From Candidatus Gastranaerophilales bacterium (GTDB lineage Bacteria > Cyanobacteriota > Vampirovibrionia > Gastranaerophilales > Gastranaerophilaceae): a stretch of 64,000 bases of DNA. Under the pieces are notes generated by a model. That model made no database searches, was not told the origin of the DNA, and saw nothing but the letters and a program-made list of their open reading frames with translations. The DNA is taken from contig CALUVT010000001.1 in assembly GCA_944324345.1 (NCBI GenBank), positions 434,001 through 498,000 on the forward strand, in the 5' to 3' direction. The translations under genes were made by a program, and so were the position numbers. Shown here one piece after another: positions 35,224 through 44,901 of this stretch; positions within the stretch are counted from its first letter, which is position 1; each line of letters starts with the position of its first letter.

Positions 35224-35859
35224 ATGTTACCTGTTTTACCTCAAGTTTATTCAAAAAATATTATGCCAAATCCTATTACAAGTTTTACTCCGAACAGGTA
35301 CATCCCTTTTATAACCCCTAATGATGCAATTCATCCTCAGGCAAGTGTAATAGGTGATGTTATAATAGGAGCTGATGTTAATATTGCTCCTTTTGCTTCA
35401 ATCAGAGGTGATGAGGGTACTCCAATTTATATAGGTCAAGGCTCTAACGTTCAGGATGGAGTTGTTATCCACGGATTGAAAAACGGACGTGTAAAAAAGG
35501 ATGGACAGGATTATTCTGTTTATATAGGTAAAGATGTAAGTTTAGCTCATCAATCGCAGATACATGGCCCTGCAAAAGTTGGTGATAACGTATTTGTTGG
35601 GATGCAATCTTTTGTGTACAAATCTGAAATTGGGAATAACGTGGTAATTGAACCAACTGCTAAGGTAATTGGTGTTAAGGTTGCTGATAACAGATATGTA
35701 CCGGCAGGAGAGATTATAAAAACACAAGAACAAGCCGATAAATTGCCTGTAATTACCCCAGAATATTCAAATAAGGATATGAACCATGAGGTTGTTGAAG
35801 TTAATAAAGAACTGGCTTATTCATATCCGGCAAATTATTATATGACAAATTTAGCTTAA
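35224..35859 (+). CDS. Gamma-class carbonic anhydrase, CcmM N-terminal type
   Basis: The product has 211 residues. After a 35-residue lead-in it is a left-handed beta-helix of hexapeptide repeats, followed by a C-terminal helix. The order SVIGDVIIGADVNIAP, SIRGDEGTPIYIG, NVQDGVVIHG, YSVYIGKDVSLAHQSQIHGP and VGDNVFVG is the pattern of the carbonic anhydrase domain of cyanobacterial CcmM, including the DEGTP and QEYSVWIG-type steps. The three zinc His are kept as H83, H109 and H114, and R61 and D63 match active-site residues. It then ends where CcmM would continue into RuBisCO-binding repeats. AAGGAG precedes the ATG. It could hydrate CO2 for metabolism, or bind another substrate; no carboxysome genes are seen. 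Confidence 0.8.
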   Translation: MLPVLPQVYSKNIMPNPITSFTPNRYIPFITPNDAIHPQASVIGDVIIGADVNIAPFASIRGDEGTPIYIGQGSNVQDGVVIHGLKNGRVKKDGQDYSVYIGKDVSLAHQSQIHGPAKVGDNVFVGMQSFVYKSEIGNNVVIEPTAKVIGVKVADNRYVPAGEIIKTQEQADKLPVITPEYSNKDMNHEVVEVNKELAYSYPANYYMTNLA

Positions 35860-35860
35860 A

Positions 35861-36997
35861 TTAGTTGATATCAATTCTTTTTAAGTCAAATTCTTCTTTA
35901 TTAGTATTTTTTCTTTTAATCAAGATAGCAGCAATAATTGCTGTAATTGGCACGCATATAAGAATTGCGATACTTCCTGTAAGTGCAGACAAAATTTCTG
36001 TTGCGACCTGGTTTAGATTGAAGAATTTGTTCATATCAATGTTACTTGATAGAAGAACAAGAGGGAGTGAACTCCCTAAATATACTAATATTAATGTGTT
36101 TGACATTGTGCCTATAATATCTCTTCCGACGTTCATCCCTGATTTAAAAAGTTGTCTTACTGATAGTGAGTTGTCTGTTTCATGAATTTCGTTAATTGTA
36201 CTTGCAATAGAAACAGATGTATCCATAAGTGCTCCAAGTGCAGCGATTACCATTGACGCAGATAATATTCCAGTAAAACTTAAATCAGGTCTTGCCGTGT
36301 ATAAAAACATGGGTTCTTCTCCGGCAAATCCTGTCAGGTGGGCGAAATATATTGTGAGCATAGAAAGTCCCCCTGCAAAAATAAGACTTGTTGAAGTGCC
36401 GATAATCGCTGATGAACTTTTTGAATTAAACCCTCCGACAAGGTAAATGGTAATTATAGTTGATAGAATTCCAACCAAAACTGATGAAGCAATAGGGCAG
36501 AAACCGTTTAATATCATAGGCATTAAAAGGAAAAATATAAGAGCAACAGTTGAAACAATTGATATTATACTCGTTAATCCTTTTTTTTGTCCTATAAGCA
36601 GAAGCATTGCAAAAAATAAAGCCCCAAAAATTAGGATTTGGTTGTCCCTTTTTATATCTGCAATGAAAAAATCTACATCATCCGGAGTTGAAACGACATC
36701 AGAAACAGGTTCAACGTGTAAAACGATTTTGTCTCCTTTATTAAGGTTAATGTCATAGGCAGGATTTCCTGTCAGCATGTTTTCAACAATACGTTCAGTT
36801 CCTTTGAAAGTTCCTGTTAAAACCTTTATTGTTACTAATTGCTTAGTTGTTTCCTGATTAGGCCCTTCAGTATCTTCGTATTTAATATTTTCAACTACAC
36901 CTGTTTCCGATGGCAAAACTTGTTTTACTTCGTCTGCAAATGCCAGAGAAAATACCCCTGTTATTATAAATATTGCTATAATAATAAATTTTTTCAT
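35861..36997 (-). CDS. YibE/F family membrane protein
   Basis: The product has 378 residues. It starts with a signal-like helix (MKKFIIIAIFIITGVFSLAFA), then an outside beta-rich segment of about 100 residues, then seven or eight membrane helices. The features LLIGQKKGLTSIISIVSTVALIFFLLMP, GFCPIASSVLVGILS, and the GALMDTSVSIASTINEIHETD segment near 265 are those of YibE/F proteins, which are widespread, uncharacterised membrane proteins. The C-terminus is basic. It lies between the carbonic anhydrase gene (converging, no overlap) and the AsmA-like gene (26 bases upstream), with which it may be cotranscribed. Confidence 0.8.
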   Translation of the reverse strand: MKKFIIIAIFIITGVFSLAFADEVKQVLPSETGVVENIKYEDTEGPNQETTKQLVTIKVLTGTFKGTERIVENMLTGNPAYDINLNKGDKIVLHVEPVSDVVSTPDDVDFFIADIKRDNQILIFGALFFAMLLLIGQKKGLTSIISIVSTVALIFFLLMPMILNGFCPIASSVLVGILSTIITIYLVGGFNSKSSSAIIGTSTSLIFAGGLSMLTIYFAHLTGFAGEEPMFLYTARPDLSFTGILSASMVIAALGALMDTSVSIASTINEIHETDNSLSVRQLFKSGMNVGRDIIGTMSNTLILVYLGSSLPLVLLSSNIDMNKFFNLNQVATEILSALTGSIAILICVPITAIIAAILIKRKNTNKEEFDLKRIDIN

Positions 36998-37023
36998 AAA
37001 TTACTCCTGCAAAGTTTGAGTTT

Positions 37024-40000
37024 TTATTTTACCCATTTAAAACTCCTTACATAATTTTCACCATTGATATCACCATTAATATCTACAGCAAAAATTCTAT
37101 ATATATCTGTGACATTTTTGATGTCAGGAATTTTACTGATTTCATTTTGTAGCAAAAGTTTTTCTGTTTGATTGTTAATCCCCGGGATAGTGTTGAAAAG
37201 GGTATTAAGCGAGGCATTTTTAATCTTCCCAAAAACGGTGGTAATATTTTTAGTAAGGCTTCCGTATATCTTCATATCTGCAATTGACGTTGTCAGATTG
37301 TATGAACCTGTCATGTACATATTTAAATCGTTTCCGTTCGAGAAGATATTTATGTTATCAGCAACCCCGTTAGAAATATGAATATTTCCGGATATACTGT
37401 CAAAATCGCCCGTTTTAAGCGGAGTGACAAGGTCAATAAGACTGTTTATAGAAAGTCCAGTAAAACCACCCTTTATAAGATTTCCGGCTTTTAGAAGATA
37501 TTCAAGAGAACCGAGCTTTGGCATTCTGCCATTTGCGACTTCAAATGTTCCTTGCCCTGAAAGAGTTTTGAAACATTCTTCTTGGGCATCTCCGATACAG
37601 TTTAAACTAAAGTTTCCATTGACGGATCCATATACTTGACCCTTCAAATCAAAAAGTGCCTCTGACATAATTGCAGCATTCGCTCTGTCAAGATTTATCT
37701 CTAATTCGGTTTTGTGGTTATTTATGTTGTGTTTGAAATTCCCGTTTACAGAACCTTGAGCAATTTCAAATTTGAAATTTTTAACATCTGCAATTCCATT
37801 TTTATTAAGACTAATATCAGCAACGAAATTATCCGCATTAATGTTTCTAACTTTGATTTTGTCCGCTTCTATGTCAGCTTTGTTTATGATTAGTTGTTTT
37901 ATATCAAAAGGGGGAAGAGTGTTTGCCGGTAATGACGAATTTTTGACAGCTTCTGCTTCATTATCACGAAGTGTTTCCGTTATCTTGTTAACGTCAAGGT
38001 CTGCCAGTCGAAGTTTTGCGTAGTCTATTATGTAAGGTTGTGTCAGACTATTTTTCATAACCGCGTTTAAAAATACTTCGTTAGTTATTACGGTTCCTTT
38101 ACTTGTTATATATATCTTATCGTTCTTAAAATCCAGTTTTACATCTCTTATGGTTGAATCAAAAAATGGAATGTCGATACTTGTAATTTCAAAATCCCCC
38201 TTTATCTTAGGGTTTAGGGACGTTCCGTTAAGTGTAAGATCAGATGTGAAAACTCCCTGTTTCATGAAAGGTTTTCTAAATATTATGTTGAATATTTTAG
38301 CATCTGTCGGAGCTTGGGTTTTGATTTTAAAATTATTAAAATTTGCTATATTGTTTGCAAGAAGTGAAACTGTACCTGATGCATTTAGCTGAGGTGCAGT
38401 ATAGGGCTTATTATTTTGTGATGTAAGAATTTTGTCATATTGTAAGTTATTAATTTTTATTCTATTTGGGGTATAGTTACTATCAAGATTAATTCTTACA
38501 GGATTTTCGACATCTCCGATTGATGCTCCCATGTAATAAATATTTGAGTTTGAATCAATGTTTAGTGTTGAATTTGTGTGAAGATTTGCGTTTGTTCCGT
38601 TTGCCCTTGCAGTTAGAATTATATCCCCTTTAAGTTTTATCGGATAGACTGCTTTATTGTTGAAATATTGATCAAAGAATTCTTGTGTTAATTTTGTGTT
38701 TAAATATATATTTAAGTCAGGATTCTTATATATATTAGAGACTTTACCGTTGATAAAAACAGGCATAGTGCCAAATTGTGCATTTAATTTGTTTAAATTA
38801 ATCGTATTATTATTTAGCAGAACGGCACCGCTGTTAAAAATAAGCTTTAGATTTTTGGGTTTGTAAAGCATTTCGACATTATTTAAGGGGGTGTAAGCCG
38901 TAATATTATTTGACCTTGCACGTGCTTTCAGGTTAATTTTGCCATTTATGAATTCTATATCATTAATTTGTTTTGCAAGATTTGAGGGTAAAAATTCCTT
39001 CAAATTTTTGTCATTTATTGTGTTCAGATCAAAAGAGTTTAGCTCGCATTTGCCGTTTATAATTCTTTTTGGGCTGAAGAAGTTTGATATATTTAATGAA
39101 ATGTCAAATGGGCTATTATTAAATGACCCTTTCAATTGTGGAATTTTAAATGTAGAATTGTGCAGTTCAAAATTGGTTCCATTTGTTATAATGACTGATT
39201 TTGAATTTTTGTTTGGGAAAATTTTACCCTTAACGGAAAGTCTGTCGTAATTTATTTTGTTAATGTCCCCTTTGTATTTGACATTAAAGCTTGTGTTGAT
39301 AGTTGATAAATCTTTTTTATATGGGATTTTGTAAGGTAGTGTAGAAATTCCGTCGGCCAGATTAAATTTTGAGGATGAAATTTCTAAATTTGAATTAGTA
39401 CCTTCAATTTTTCCTTTAGCTGATATTTTTGATTTGTTAACTGATGATTCAAGATTAAAGTCTGCGTTAAGATTGTCAAAATTTATTATCCCTGATGTAT
39501 TTGAAATTCCAATAGGAAGTCCTTTGAGTTTTAACAGCGCAGAATTGAGTTTCAAATTCCCTTTTGCAAAAAGATTTTTATTAAAGACAATATCTTTCGG
39601 ATCTTTTACTTTCCCTGTGAGATTTAAGTAAAAATCAGAGATTCCAGACGCATAATCAATATTTTCTACCATTTTTTGAATATCAATCAGCATAGGCGAA
39701 GTTTTAATGATTTTCATTAAACTTGAAAGCTCTTGCCCTGAAGTTTTTACTGTAAAATCAAGGACTCCAGTCAATGAACATGTCCCTTTTACAGAAATAG
39801 GTTTTCCGTTAAAACTTGCTGTTTTGGTTTGAAACAAGGTATTTTGATCATTAAAGTCAAGAGTTCCGGAACCGTTTGTTAGCAGCATATTATGTATGTC
39901 AAGAAATGATACGGTAGCATTCTTAAATCTAAATTGCCCCCATCCGTGAGGGTTTTCTCTTGTTCCGACGACATGAAGATTAATCCCGCCTTTCCCTTTA

Positions 40001-41469
40001 ATGTCCATGATGGGCACAGGGCCTAGTTCAAAATTTAGTATTTCATGTAAAGGATTAAGGACTATTTGTGCTGTTTTTAGATCAACATTTTCAGTACTTG
40101 TAATCATTAAATCGGCATATTTATCGTTATAAAGATTTATAGGCCCTTTTACAAAAACAGTTTCAACAGGGCTAGTCGGGACTTTCACATCTAAGTTCAT
40201 TTTTTGCCCGTTAAATGCAAGTTTGATTATTGCTTTATCTGCATTTTTAATCGGCTTTACCATATAAGCATTCCAAACCAGAACATTGCCGAAAATATCA
40301 GGAAAGTCAGCTTTCCCCTTGATTTCTAAGTTTCCTGCTACATCGCCCCAAAAGCCAGCTTTTTTTAAAGTAAAGAAGTCTATATCCGGACATAAATTAC
40401 GCTCTGCGGGTAAAAGATTTATAATATTTGCCGCTTTAGATTGGTTGATGGTTACCTTTAAGTCAAGATTCGGAATTCTGTTATTAAGATTGGACACCGT
40501 GCCTGTCACAAATGATTTTATCCCATCTGCGGTTATTTTCATTTCGTTTACATCTACACCGTTTTTGATAGTAGTAATGTCCGTTTTTATTTCCATTTTA
40601 CCGTTTAGGTAAGCAGATGTTGACAGATCTTTTTTAAATATCCCAAAATTATTTATGTATAGTGCTGTTTTTACCCTCTTATGTTTGTCTTGTGTGGTAA
40701 TTGTTTGGGCTGTAAAATTTACAAGACCGGAGATTGAGTTTATTTGATTTTTGGAGAGGGATTTTGCGTACACCGAAAAATCTGAAAGATCAAGATTTGT
40801 CAGGTGCCCTGATATTTCAAGCTGATCATCTGAGATATTATTTAGCGGTAATTTTAAGTCCAAGTCAGTTTTTAGGTAAGAATTTTTCAAACCTGTTTTA
40901 AGCACTGCACTTGTCGATAAATCTACATGTTTATCGTTTTTGAAATCCCTGATATCAAGGTAGTCTCCTTTTAGTTTTATTTGTTTGTTTTGTAGTTTAT
41001 CATCAAGATTAACTTCGTAGCCGTCAAGATTTATTGCTGCGTGCTTAATTTTAAAAGGATTATCTATTTTCGAAGATAAGCTGTAGTCTCCAAGTTTAAG
41101 TTCTGAATTTTTTGTAAAAACAAAATTTGCATTAATTTCATCAGCTGAGAAATATTTAATATCAACGTTTTTGAAAATCAGGGGTATTAACTTTAAATTA
41201 ATGTAAGGATTTTTAAGTTCAAGTGCTTTTGAATTATCCTTGTTTAGAACAGAAAAATTTTCCGCACTAACCTTAATTGATGGAGTATAACCCATTTTTA
41301 ACGAAGGATTTTCTATAGAAATTTTGTATCCAGATTCTTGAAATACGGTGTTCTCAATAAATTCTACTCTCTCAGGCAAATTTACAAGAGCAGGTATTCC
41401 CCAATAATACGCTCCATAAAGAATGGTTAATGAAAATATTGTTATTAAAACTTTTAAATTCCTGCCCAT
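37024..41469 (-). CDS. AsmA/TamB-like envelope lipid-transport protein
   Basis: The product has 1481 residues, one of the largest in the window. It has an N-terminal membrane anchor (VLITIFSLTILYGAYYWGI) and an AsmA-type first domain (VKVSAENFSVLN-like repeats, ALELKNPYINLKLIPLI). The rest is a very long run of beta strands with repeated signatures such as LDLKV, INLNLDANG and KIKGDFEI. The end (GQGTFEVANGRMPKLG and FDSISGNIHISNGVADN) is typical of AsmA-like C-terminal domains. Such proteins form a periplasmic groove that carries phospholipids to the outer membrane. The Asn/Lys-rich composition follows the AT-rich genome. It is probably the first gene of a transcript with the YibE/F gene. Confidence 0.8.
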   Translation of the reverse strand: MGRNLKVLITIFSLTILYGAYYWGIPALVNLPERVEFIENTVFQESGYKISIENPSLKMGYTPSIKVSAENFSVLNKDNSKALELKNPYINLKLIPLIFKNVDIKYFSADEINANFVFTKNSELKLGDYSLSSKIDNPFKIKHAAINLDGYEVNLDDKLQNKQIKLKGDYLDIRDFKNDKHVDLSTSAVLKTGLKNSYLKTDLDLKLPLNNISDDQLEISGHLTNLDLSDFSVYAKSLSKNQINSISGLVNFTAQTITTQDKHKRVKTALYINNFGIFKKDLSTSAYLNGKMEIKTDITTIKNGVDVNEMKITADGIKSFVTGTVSNLNNRIPNLDLKVTINQSKAANIINLLPAERNLCPDIDFFTLKKAGFWGDVAGNLEIKGKADFPDIFGNVLVWNAYMVKPIKNADKAIIKLAFNGQKMNLDVKVPTSPVETVFVKGPINLYNDKYADLMITSTENVDLKTAQIVLNPLHEILNFELGPVPIMDIKGKGGINLHVVGTRENPHGWGQFRFKNATVSFLDIHNMLLTNGSGTLDFNDQNTLFQTKTASFNGKPISVKGTCSLTGVLDFTVKTSGQELSSLMKIIKTSPMLIDIQKMVENIDYASGISDFYLNLTGKVKDPKDIVFNKNLFAKGNLKLNSALLKLKGLPIGISNTSGIINFDNLNADFNLESSVNKSKISAKGKIEGTNSNLEISSSKFNLADGISTLPYKIPYKKDLSTINTSFNVKYKGDINKINYDRLSVKGKIFPNKNSKSVIITNGTNFELHNSTFKIPQLKGSFNNSPFDISLNISNFFSPKRIINGKCELNSFDLNTINDKNLKEFLPSNLAKQINDIEFINGKINLKARARSNNITAYTPLNNVEMLYKPKNLKLIFNSGAVLLNNNTINLNKLNAQFGTMPVFINGKVSNIYKNPDLNIYLNTKLTQEFFDQYFNNKAVYPIKLKGDIILTARANGTNANLHTNSTLNIDSNSNIYYMGASIGDVENPVRINLDSNYTPNRIKINNLQYDKILTSQNNKPYTAPQLNASGTVSLLANNIANFNNFKIKTQAPTDAKIFNIIFRKPFMKQGVFTSDLTLNGTSLNPKIKGDFEITSIDIPFFDSTIRDVKLDFKNDKIYITSKGTVITNEVFLNAVMKNSLTQPYIIDYAKLRLADLDVNKITETLRDNEAEAVKNSSLPANTLPPFDIKQLIINKADIEADKIKVRNINADNFVADISLNKNGIADVKNFKFEIAQGSVNGNFKHNINNHKTELEINLDRANAAIMSEALFDLKGQVYGSVNGNFSLNCIGDAQEECFKTLSGQGTFEVANGRMPKLGSLEYLLKAGNLIKGGFTGLSINSLIDLVTPLKTGDFDSISGNIHISNGVADNINIFSNGNDLNMYMTGSYNLTTSIADMKIYGSLTKNITTVFGKIKNASLNTLFNTIPGINNQTEKLLLQNEISKIPDIKNVTDIYRIFAVDINGDINGENYVRSFKWVK

Positions 41470-41612
41470 ATCCTGTTAAGATTATACGATTAATATTGCT
41501 AAAATAAAAGGATTTTGGCAAAATGTTACAATTTAATATCTTGGAAGTTAAAATTAACAAAACAGAAGGGAAAGTTTGTATATTTTTCTCTTCTGTCTTG
41601 TTGATTGTTTAT

Positions 41613-42191
41613 CTAGTAATTTTCGCACAAAACTTGAAAATACGCCTGTTCATGGTGACAGTTAGGACATTTTTGGGGAGCAGATTTCCCCTTATGTACG
41701 TAACCGCATTCTCTGCACATCCAATTGACTTCTGTATCTTTTTTAAAAACAGTTTTATTTTTAACGTTTTCCAGAAGTTTTAAAAATCTTTCTTCATGAT
41801 GTTTTTCAGCATGAATTACGTGTTTAAAAGTGTTTGCTACATCTTCAAAACCTTCTTCTCTTGCTATTTTCTCCCCATTTGCGTACAAACTTGTCCACTC
41901 TTCTTTTTCTCCTGCCGCTGCACTTTCAAGATTTTCTTCGGTCGTTCCCATCTCAAATGGATATTCAGAATTAACATGGCCCTTGATGTTACCAAGGTAC
42001 TCGTAAAATAATTTTGCATGTTCCTTCTCATTGTCAGCTGTCATGCAGAAAATTTCTGCTATTTGTTCGTAGCCTTCTTCTTTGGCTTTTTTGGCAAAGT
42101 ACGTATATCTGTTTCTTGCCTGAGATTCACCTGCAAATGCATTTATCAAGTTTTGTTCTGTTTTCGTTCCGCTTAGTTTTTTTTCACTCAT
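41613..42191 (-). CDS. Rubrerythrin
   Basis: Rubrerythrin reduces hydrogen peroxide in anaerobes and microaerophiles with a diiron site and a rubredoxin-like iron. The 192-residue product has the four-helix diiron domain (ExxH-type pairs: FAGESQARNRY, NEKEHAKLFYEY, EGFEDVANTFKHVIHAEKHHEERF) and a C-terminal rubredoxin domain with two CxxC pairs (MCRECGYVHKGKSAPQKCPNCHH). The order is standard. It has its own promoter region of 150 bases and stands alone, supporting an anaerobic life style. Confidence 0.95.
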   Translation of the reverse strand: MSEKKLSGTKTEQNLINAFAGESQARNRYTYFAKKAKEEGYEQIAEIFCMTADNEKEHAKLFYEYLGNIKGHVNSEYPFEMGTTEENLESAAAGEKEEWTSLYANGEKIAREEGFEDVANTFKHVIHAEKHHEERFLKLLENVKNKTVFKKDTEVNWMCRECGYVHKGKSAPQKCPNCHHEQAYFQVLCENY

Positions 42192-42343
42192 AAATTTACC
42201 TCCGCAGACATTTTAAGCTCTTTGATTAATAATTGGTATTAGACCGCTGGGCAATAAAAACATCCGAAATATAATACTTTATCGGGATTATAAATGGTAA
42301 TTAAAAATCAATAATGTATTATGTAAAGTTAGGTAATTGAATT

Positions 42344-42499
42344 ATGAAATTGTTAGATTATACTAAAAAAATATCTGAAAAAATAAAATTTTACGACTCT
42401 ATAGCCCAAAATCCTTTTTGCTCGGTTAGTATGTCTAATCCATTTGCAAAACCCGTTAACATAACAATTATATGGGTAGATGAAGATTGCGAAGAATAG
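42344..42499 (+). CDS. Small protein of 51 residues, unknown function
   Basis: The product begins MKLLDYTKKISEKIKFYD and ends VNITIIWVDEDCEE. It has an N-terminal basic helix and a C-terminal short strand with an acidic tail, with two Cys. AGG lies about 11 bases before the ATG, a weak site. It is convergent with the ABC ATPase gene. It is too short to classify and could be a chance frame; the open frame and acidic end argue for a real gene. Confidence 0.35.
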   Translation: MKLLDYTKKISEKIKFYDSIAQNPFCSVSMSNPFAKPVNITIIWVDEDCEE

Positions 42500-42512
42500 C
42501 TTGTTATTAAAA

Positions 42513-43511
42513 TTAAATTCTTACTCCTGTTTCCTTATCGAAAAAGTATAAGTCCTCTGAATTAATGCTAAGTTCAAGTTCCCCTTCAGTATTAAAGTCT
42601 GCTGGCAGCTTTGCAGAACATTTTTTGTTCCCGATATTGAAATAAGCTATCTTTTCGCTCCCTAAAAGTTCTGTAATATCAATTTTTACCGATAATTTGA
42701 TATTCCCATCAGGGTTATACATTTTTTCAGGTCGAATCCCAATTATTACATTTTCTTTAGTAGTATAGGGGAAATCTTCAGAATTTATAAAGTTCATTTG
42801 AGGAGAACCTATAAAGCCTGCTACGAAGGTATTTGCCGGATTGTTATAAATCTCTTCGGGGTTTGCGACCTGCTGAATTTTTCCTTTGTCCAAAACCACA
42901 ATCCTGTCACCCATTGTTAGGGCCTCTGTTTGATCATGGGTTACGTAAATAAATGTTGTTTGAAGTTTTTCATGCAGTTTCTTTATTTCGGAACGCATCT
43001 GCACACGCAATTTTGCATCAAGGTTAGAAAGTGGTTCATCCATCAAAAAGACTTTTGGATTTCTAACTATAGCACGGCCAAGTGCAACACGCTGACGCTG
43101 ACCTCCCGAAAGTTGTTTAGGCTTCCTATCCAAATATTCCCCAAGATCAAGGATTTGAGCTGCTTCTTGAACCTTTTTCTCAATCTCGGCTTTGTCAACT
43201 TTTCTCATTTTAAGTCCGAATGCAATATTTTCTCTTACTGTCATATGCGGATAAAGAGCATAACTTTGAAAAACAAAAGCGATATCGCGATCTTTAGGTT
43301 GTACGTTGTTTACCTTTTTGTCGCCTATAAATATTTCACCTTCCGTAATCTCTTCAAGACCCGCAATCATTCTCAAAAGTGTAGACTTCCCGCATCCTGA
43401 AGCTCCGACAAGAACAATAAACTCTTTGTCATTGATAGTTAAATCCACCCCATCAATAACCTTTTTCTTGTCGTAAATCTTGGTTACGTTTTTTAATACA
43501 ACATTACTCAT
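42513..43511 (-). CDS. ABC transporter ATPase, sugar-importer type (UgpC/MalK-like)
   Basis: The product has 332 residues. The nucleotide-binding domain shows Walker A GASGCGKSTLL (36-46), Q-loop FVFQSYALYPHMTV, signature LSGGQRQRVALGRA and Walker B VFLMDEPLSNLDAKLR, the pattern of CUT1-type importers. The TOBE-like end is shorter than usual (MalK has about 370 residues), with IIGIRPEKMYN as the start. One such ATPase often serves several sugar importers. The PAS/histidine-kinase-like gene is 17 bases upstream in the same direction. No binding protein or permease is nearby. Confidence 0.85.
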   Translation of the reverse strand: MSNVVLKNVTKIYDKKKVIDGVDLTINDKEFIVLVGASGCGKSTLLRMIAGLEEITEGEIFIGDKKVNNVQPKDRDIAFVFQSYALYPHMTVRENIAFGLKMRKVDKAEIEKKVQEAAQILDLGEYLDRKPKQLSGGQRQRVALGRAIVRNPKVFLMDEPLSNLDAKLRVQMRSEIKKLHEKLQTTFIYVTHDQTEALTMGDRIVVLDKGKIQQVANPEEIYNNPANTFVAGFIGSPQMNFINSEDFPYTTKENVIIGIRPEKMYNPDGNIKLSVKIDITELLGSEKIAYFNIGNKKCSAKLPADFNTEGELELSINSEDLYFFDKETGVRI

Positions 43512-43528
43512 ATTGTCCCCATTAAAAT

Positions 43529-44650
43529 CTAACTAGCAGGTTTTTCTATCGGCAAAACTATATAGAATGAAGAACCTTTCATTACTTCAGAATTTACCCA
43601 CATAGCTCCACCCATTCTCTTAACCATTGTATAGGCTGTTCCAAGAGTCAGTGATCTTACTATAGTTTTCTTATGAATTTTATCTAATTGCGTGTAAGGC
43701 TCAAAAAGTCCCTCCATCTCTATCTCTGAAAGTCCTATACCTGTGTCTGATATCGTAATTCTTATATAAGAATCACTCGTATCATTTTTTGTATGTTTAA
43801 CACCGCTTTTTTCAATAACATCAGCTTCGGGATAATCAACCTTGATTGTAATAGAGCCTGCATCAGTTAATTTGATGGATGTCTCAAGAACATTTTGCAA
43901 AATAATTTTAACGTCATTTTCATCATTGTATATTGTTTTTTTCAGTAACTCATCAAAATCGTAACTGACTATTAAATTCTTTGAACTCAAAACACTTTCA
44001 TTATTTCTGACAACTGATTGAATTGCGTTGATTATGTCAAAAGGTTGAACATCACAGCTGAATAAAGAAGATTCCGCTTTAGCAAACTCTAGAAACTTCT
44101 CCATAAAATAAAGAAGTTCAGTTGAATTTTTGTTAATAATTCTGACATACTTGTTTTGCTTATCAGAGATTTCCCCTCCAAGTCCATCCAGAAGAGCCTG
44201 TGAAAAACCTATTATTGACTGAATAGGAGACTTAATTTCGTTAGACAATTTTACAAGCATAAGATTCTTTTCTTTGTTCAAACGTCCTGTTTTTTCTGCA
44301 ATAGCAAGGACGTTTGTCATTGCAGTAACATCTCTTATGGTAATAAAATACTGATCCACATATTTTTTAGAATTCATTTCAATGAAAAATTCTTTACCCT
44401 CAACGGTAAAAGCTCCCGTTACAACTGAACTTCTTTTAGAATAGGATTTTTCAGCCATTTCAAGTCCATTTGCAACCAACTCATCAAAATTTAGTCCCTT
44501 TAAATCTTTTGTATTGCTTTCGAAAATTACCGCAGCCTTGTTGTTAACCCATATAACCTGCCCGTCAAAATCTACTACCAGAACTGCATCAGGCAAATTT
44601 TTTATAACTTCTCTCGGATTTATGTTGCTAAATAAGTTGGTAAAATTCAT
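43529..44650 (-). CDS. PAS-domain histidine-kinase homologue lacking the phosphoacceptor
   Basis: The product has 373 residues, with no membrane helix. Residues 14-105 look like a PAS sensor (LPDAVLVVDFDGQVIWVNNKA). A dimerisation helix follows in which the usual HE(L/I)(R/K)(T/S)P reads LSNEIKSP: Asn137 stands where the phosphorylated His should be. The ATPase domain keeps DTGIG at 302-307, but the N-box reads NVLETS, with Thr257 in place of the Mg-binding Asn, and the second glycine box is weak (GTAYTMVKRMGG). It is therefore probably a pseudokinase: a sensor acting by protein contacts. It lies 17 bases before the ABC ATPase gene, which suggests a link to its control. Confidence 0.8.
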   Translation of the reverse strand: MNFTNLFSNINPREVIKNLPDAVLVVDFDGQVIWVNNKAAVIFESNTKDLKGLNFDELVANGLEMAEKSYSKRSSVVTGAFTVEGKEFFIEMNSKKYVDQYFITIRDVTAMTNVLAIAEKTGRLNKEKNLMLVKLSNEIKSPIQSIIGFSQALLDGLGGEISDKQNKYVRIINKNSTELLYFMEKFLEFAKAESSLFSCDVQPFDIINAIQSVVRNNESVLSSKNLIVSYDFDELLKKTIYNDENDVKIILQNVLETSIKLTDAGSITIKVDYPEADVIEKSGVKHTKNDTSDSYIRITISDTGIGLSEIEMEGLFEPYTQLDKIHKKTIVRSLTLGTAYTMVKRMGGAMWVNSEVMKGSSFYIVLPIEKPAS

Positions 44651-44901
44651 TGTTGCATTACTTCCTTTAATGTTGTATACTTTATATAATAATTATATAT
44701 TTGTATATCGTACACTGTACTTTTAATATAGCATAAAAAGTTTGTAAGAAATGATTATATATTAATTTTTGTAATTTTTTTTTTACAAACTAGCAAAAAA
44801 AAATCTTCCTGTGTTTTGAAGCATAAAACGAGAATACAGAGATATACATAAAAGTTATGGCAAAGTGCCGTAACCCCTTAGAAAAGAAAGAGGATGTGAC
44901 T

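Noticed and set aside
37024-41469. Several + strand frames of 65-108 codons inside the AsmA-like gene
   Set aside because: All are antisense shadows of a long repetitive beta-strand gene.
41523-41783. + strand frame of 86 codons between the AsmA-like and rubrerythrin genes
   Set aside because: It runs into the antisense of rubrerythrin, has no ribosome site and no sensible composition.
44739-44790. AGTTTGTAA ... TTACAAACT inverted repeat as a terminator or operator
   Set aside because: The arms are 34 bases apart in a very AT-rich stretch and no gene ends there; chance is likely.
44830-44901. Possible c-di-GMP riboswitch before the gene at 44902 (GGCAAAGTGCC, GTAACC)
   Set aside because: Only short words resemble it; the required tetraloop-receptor helices cannot be found.
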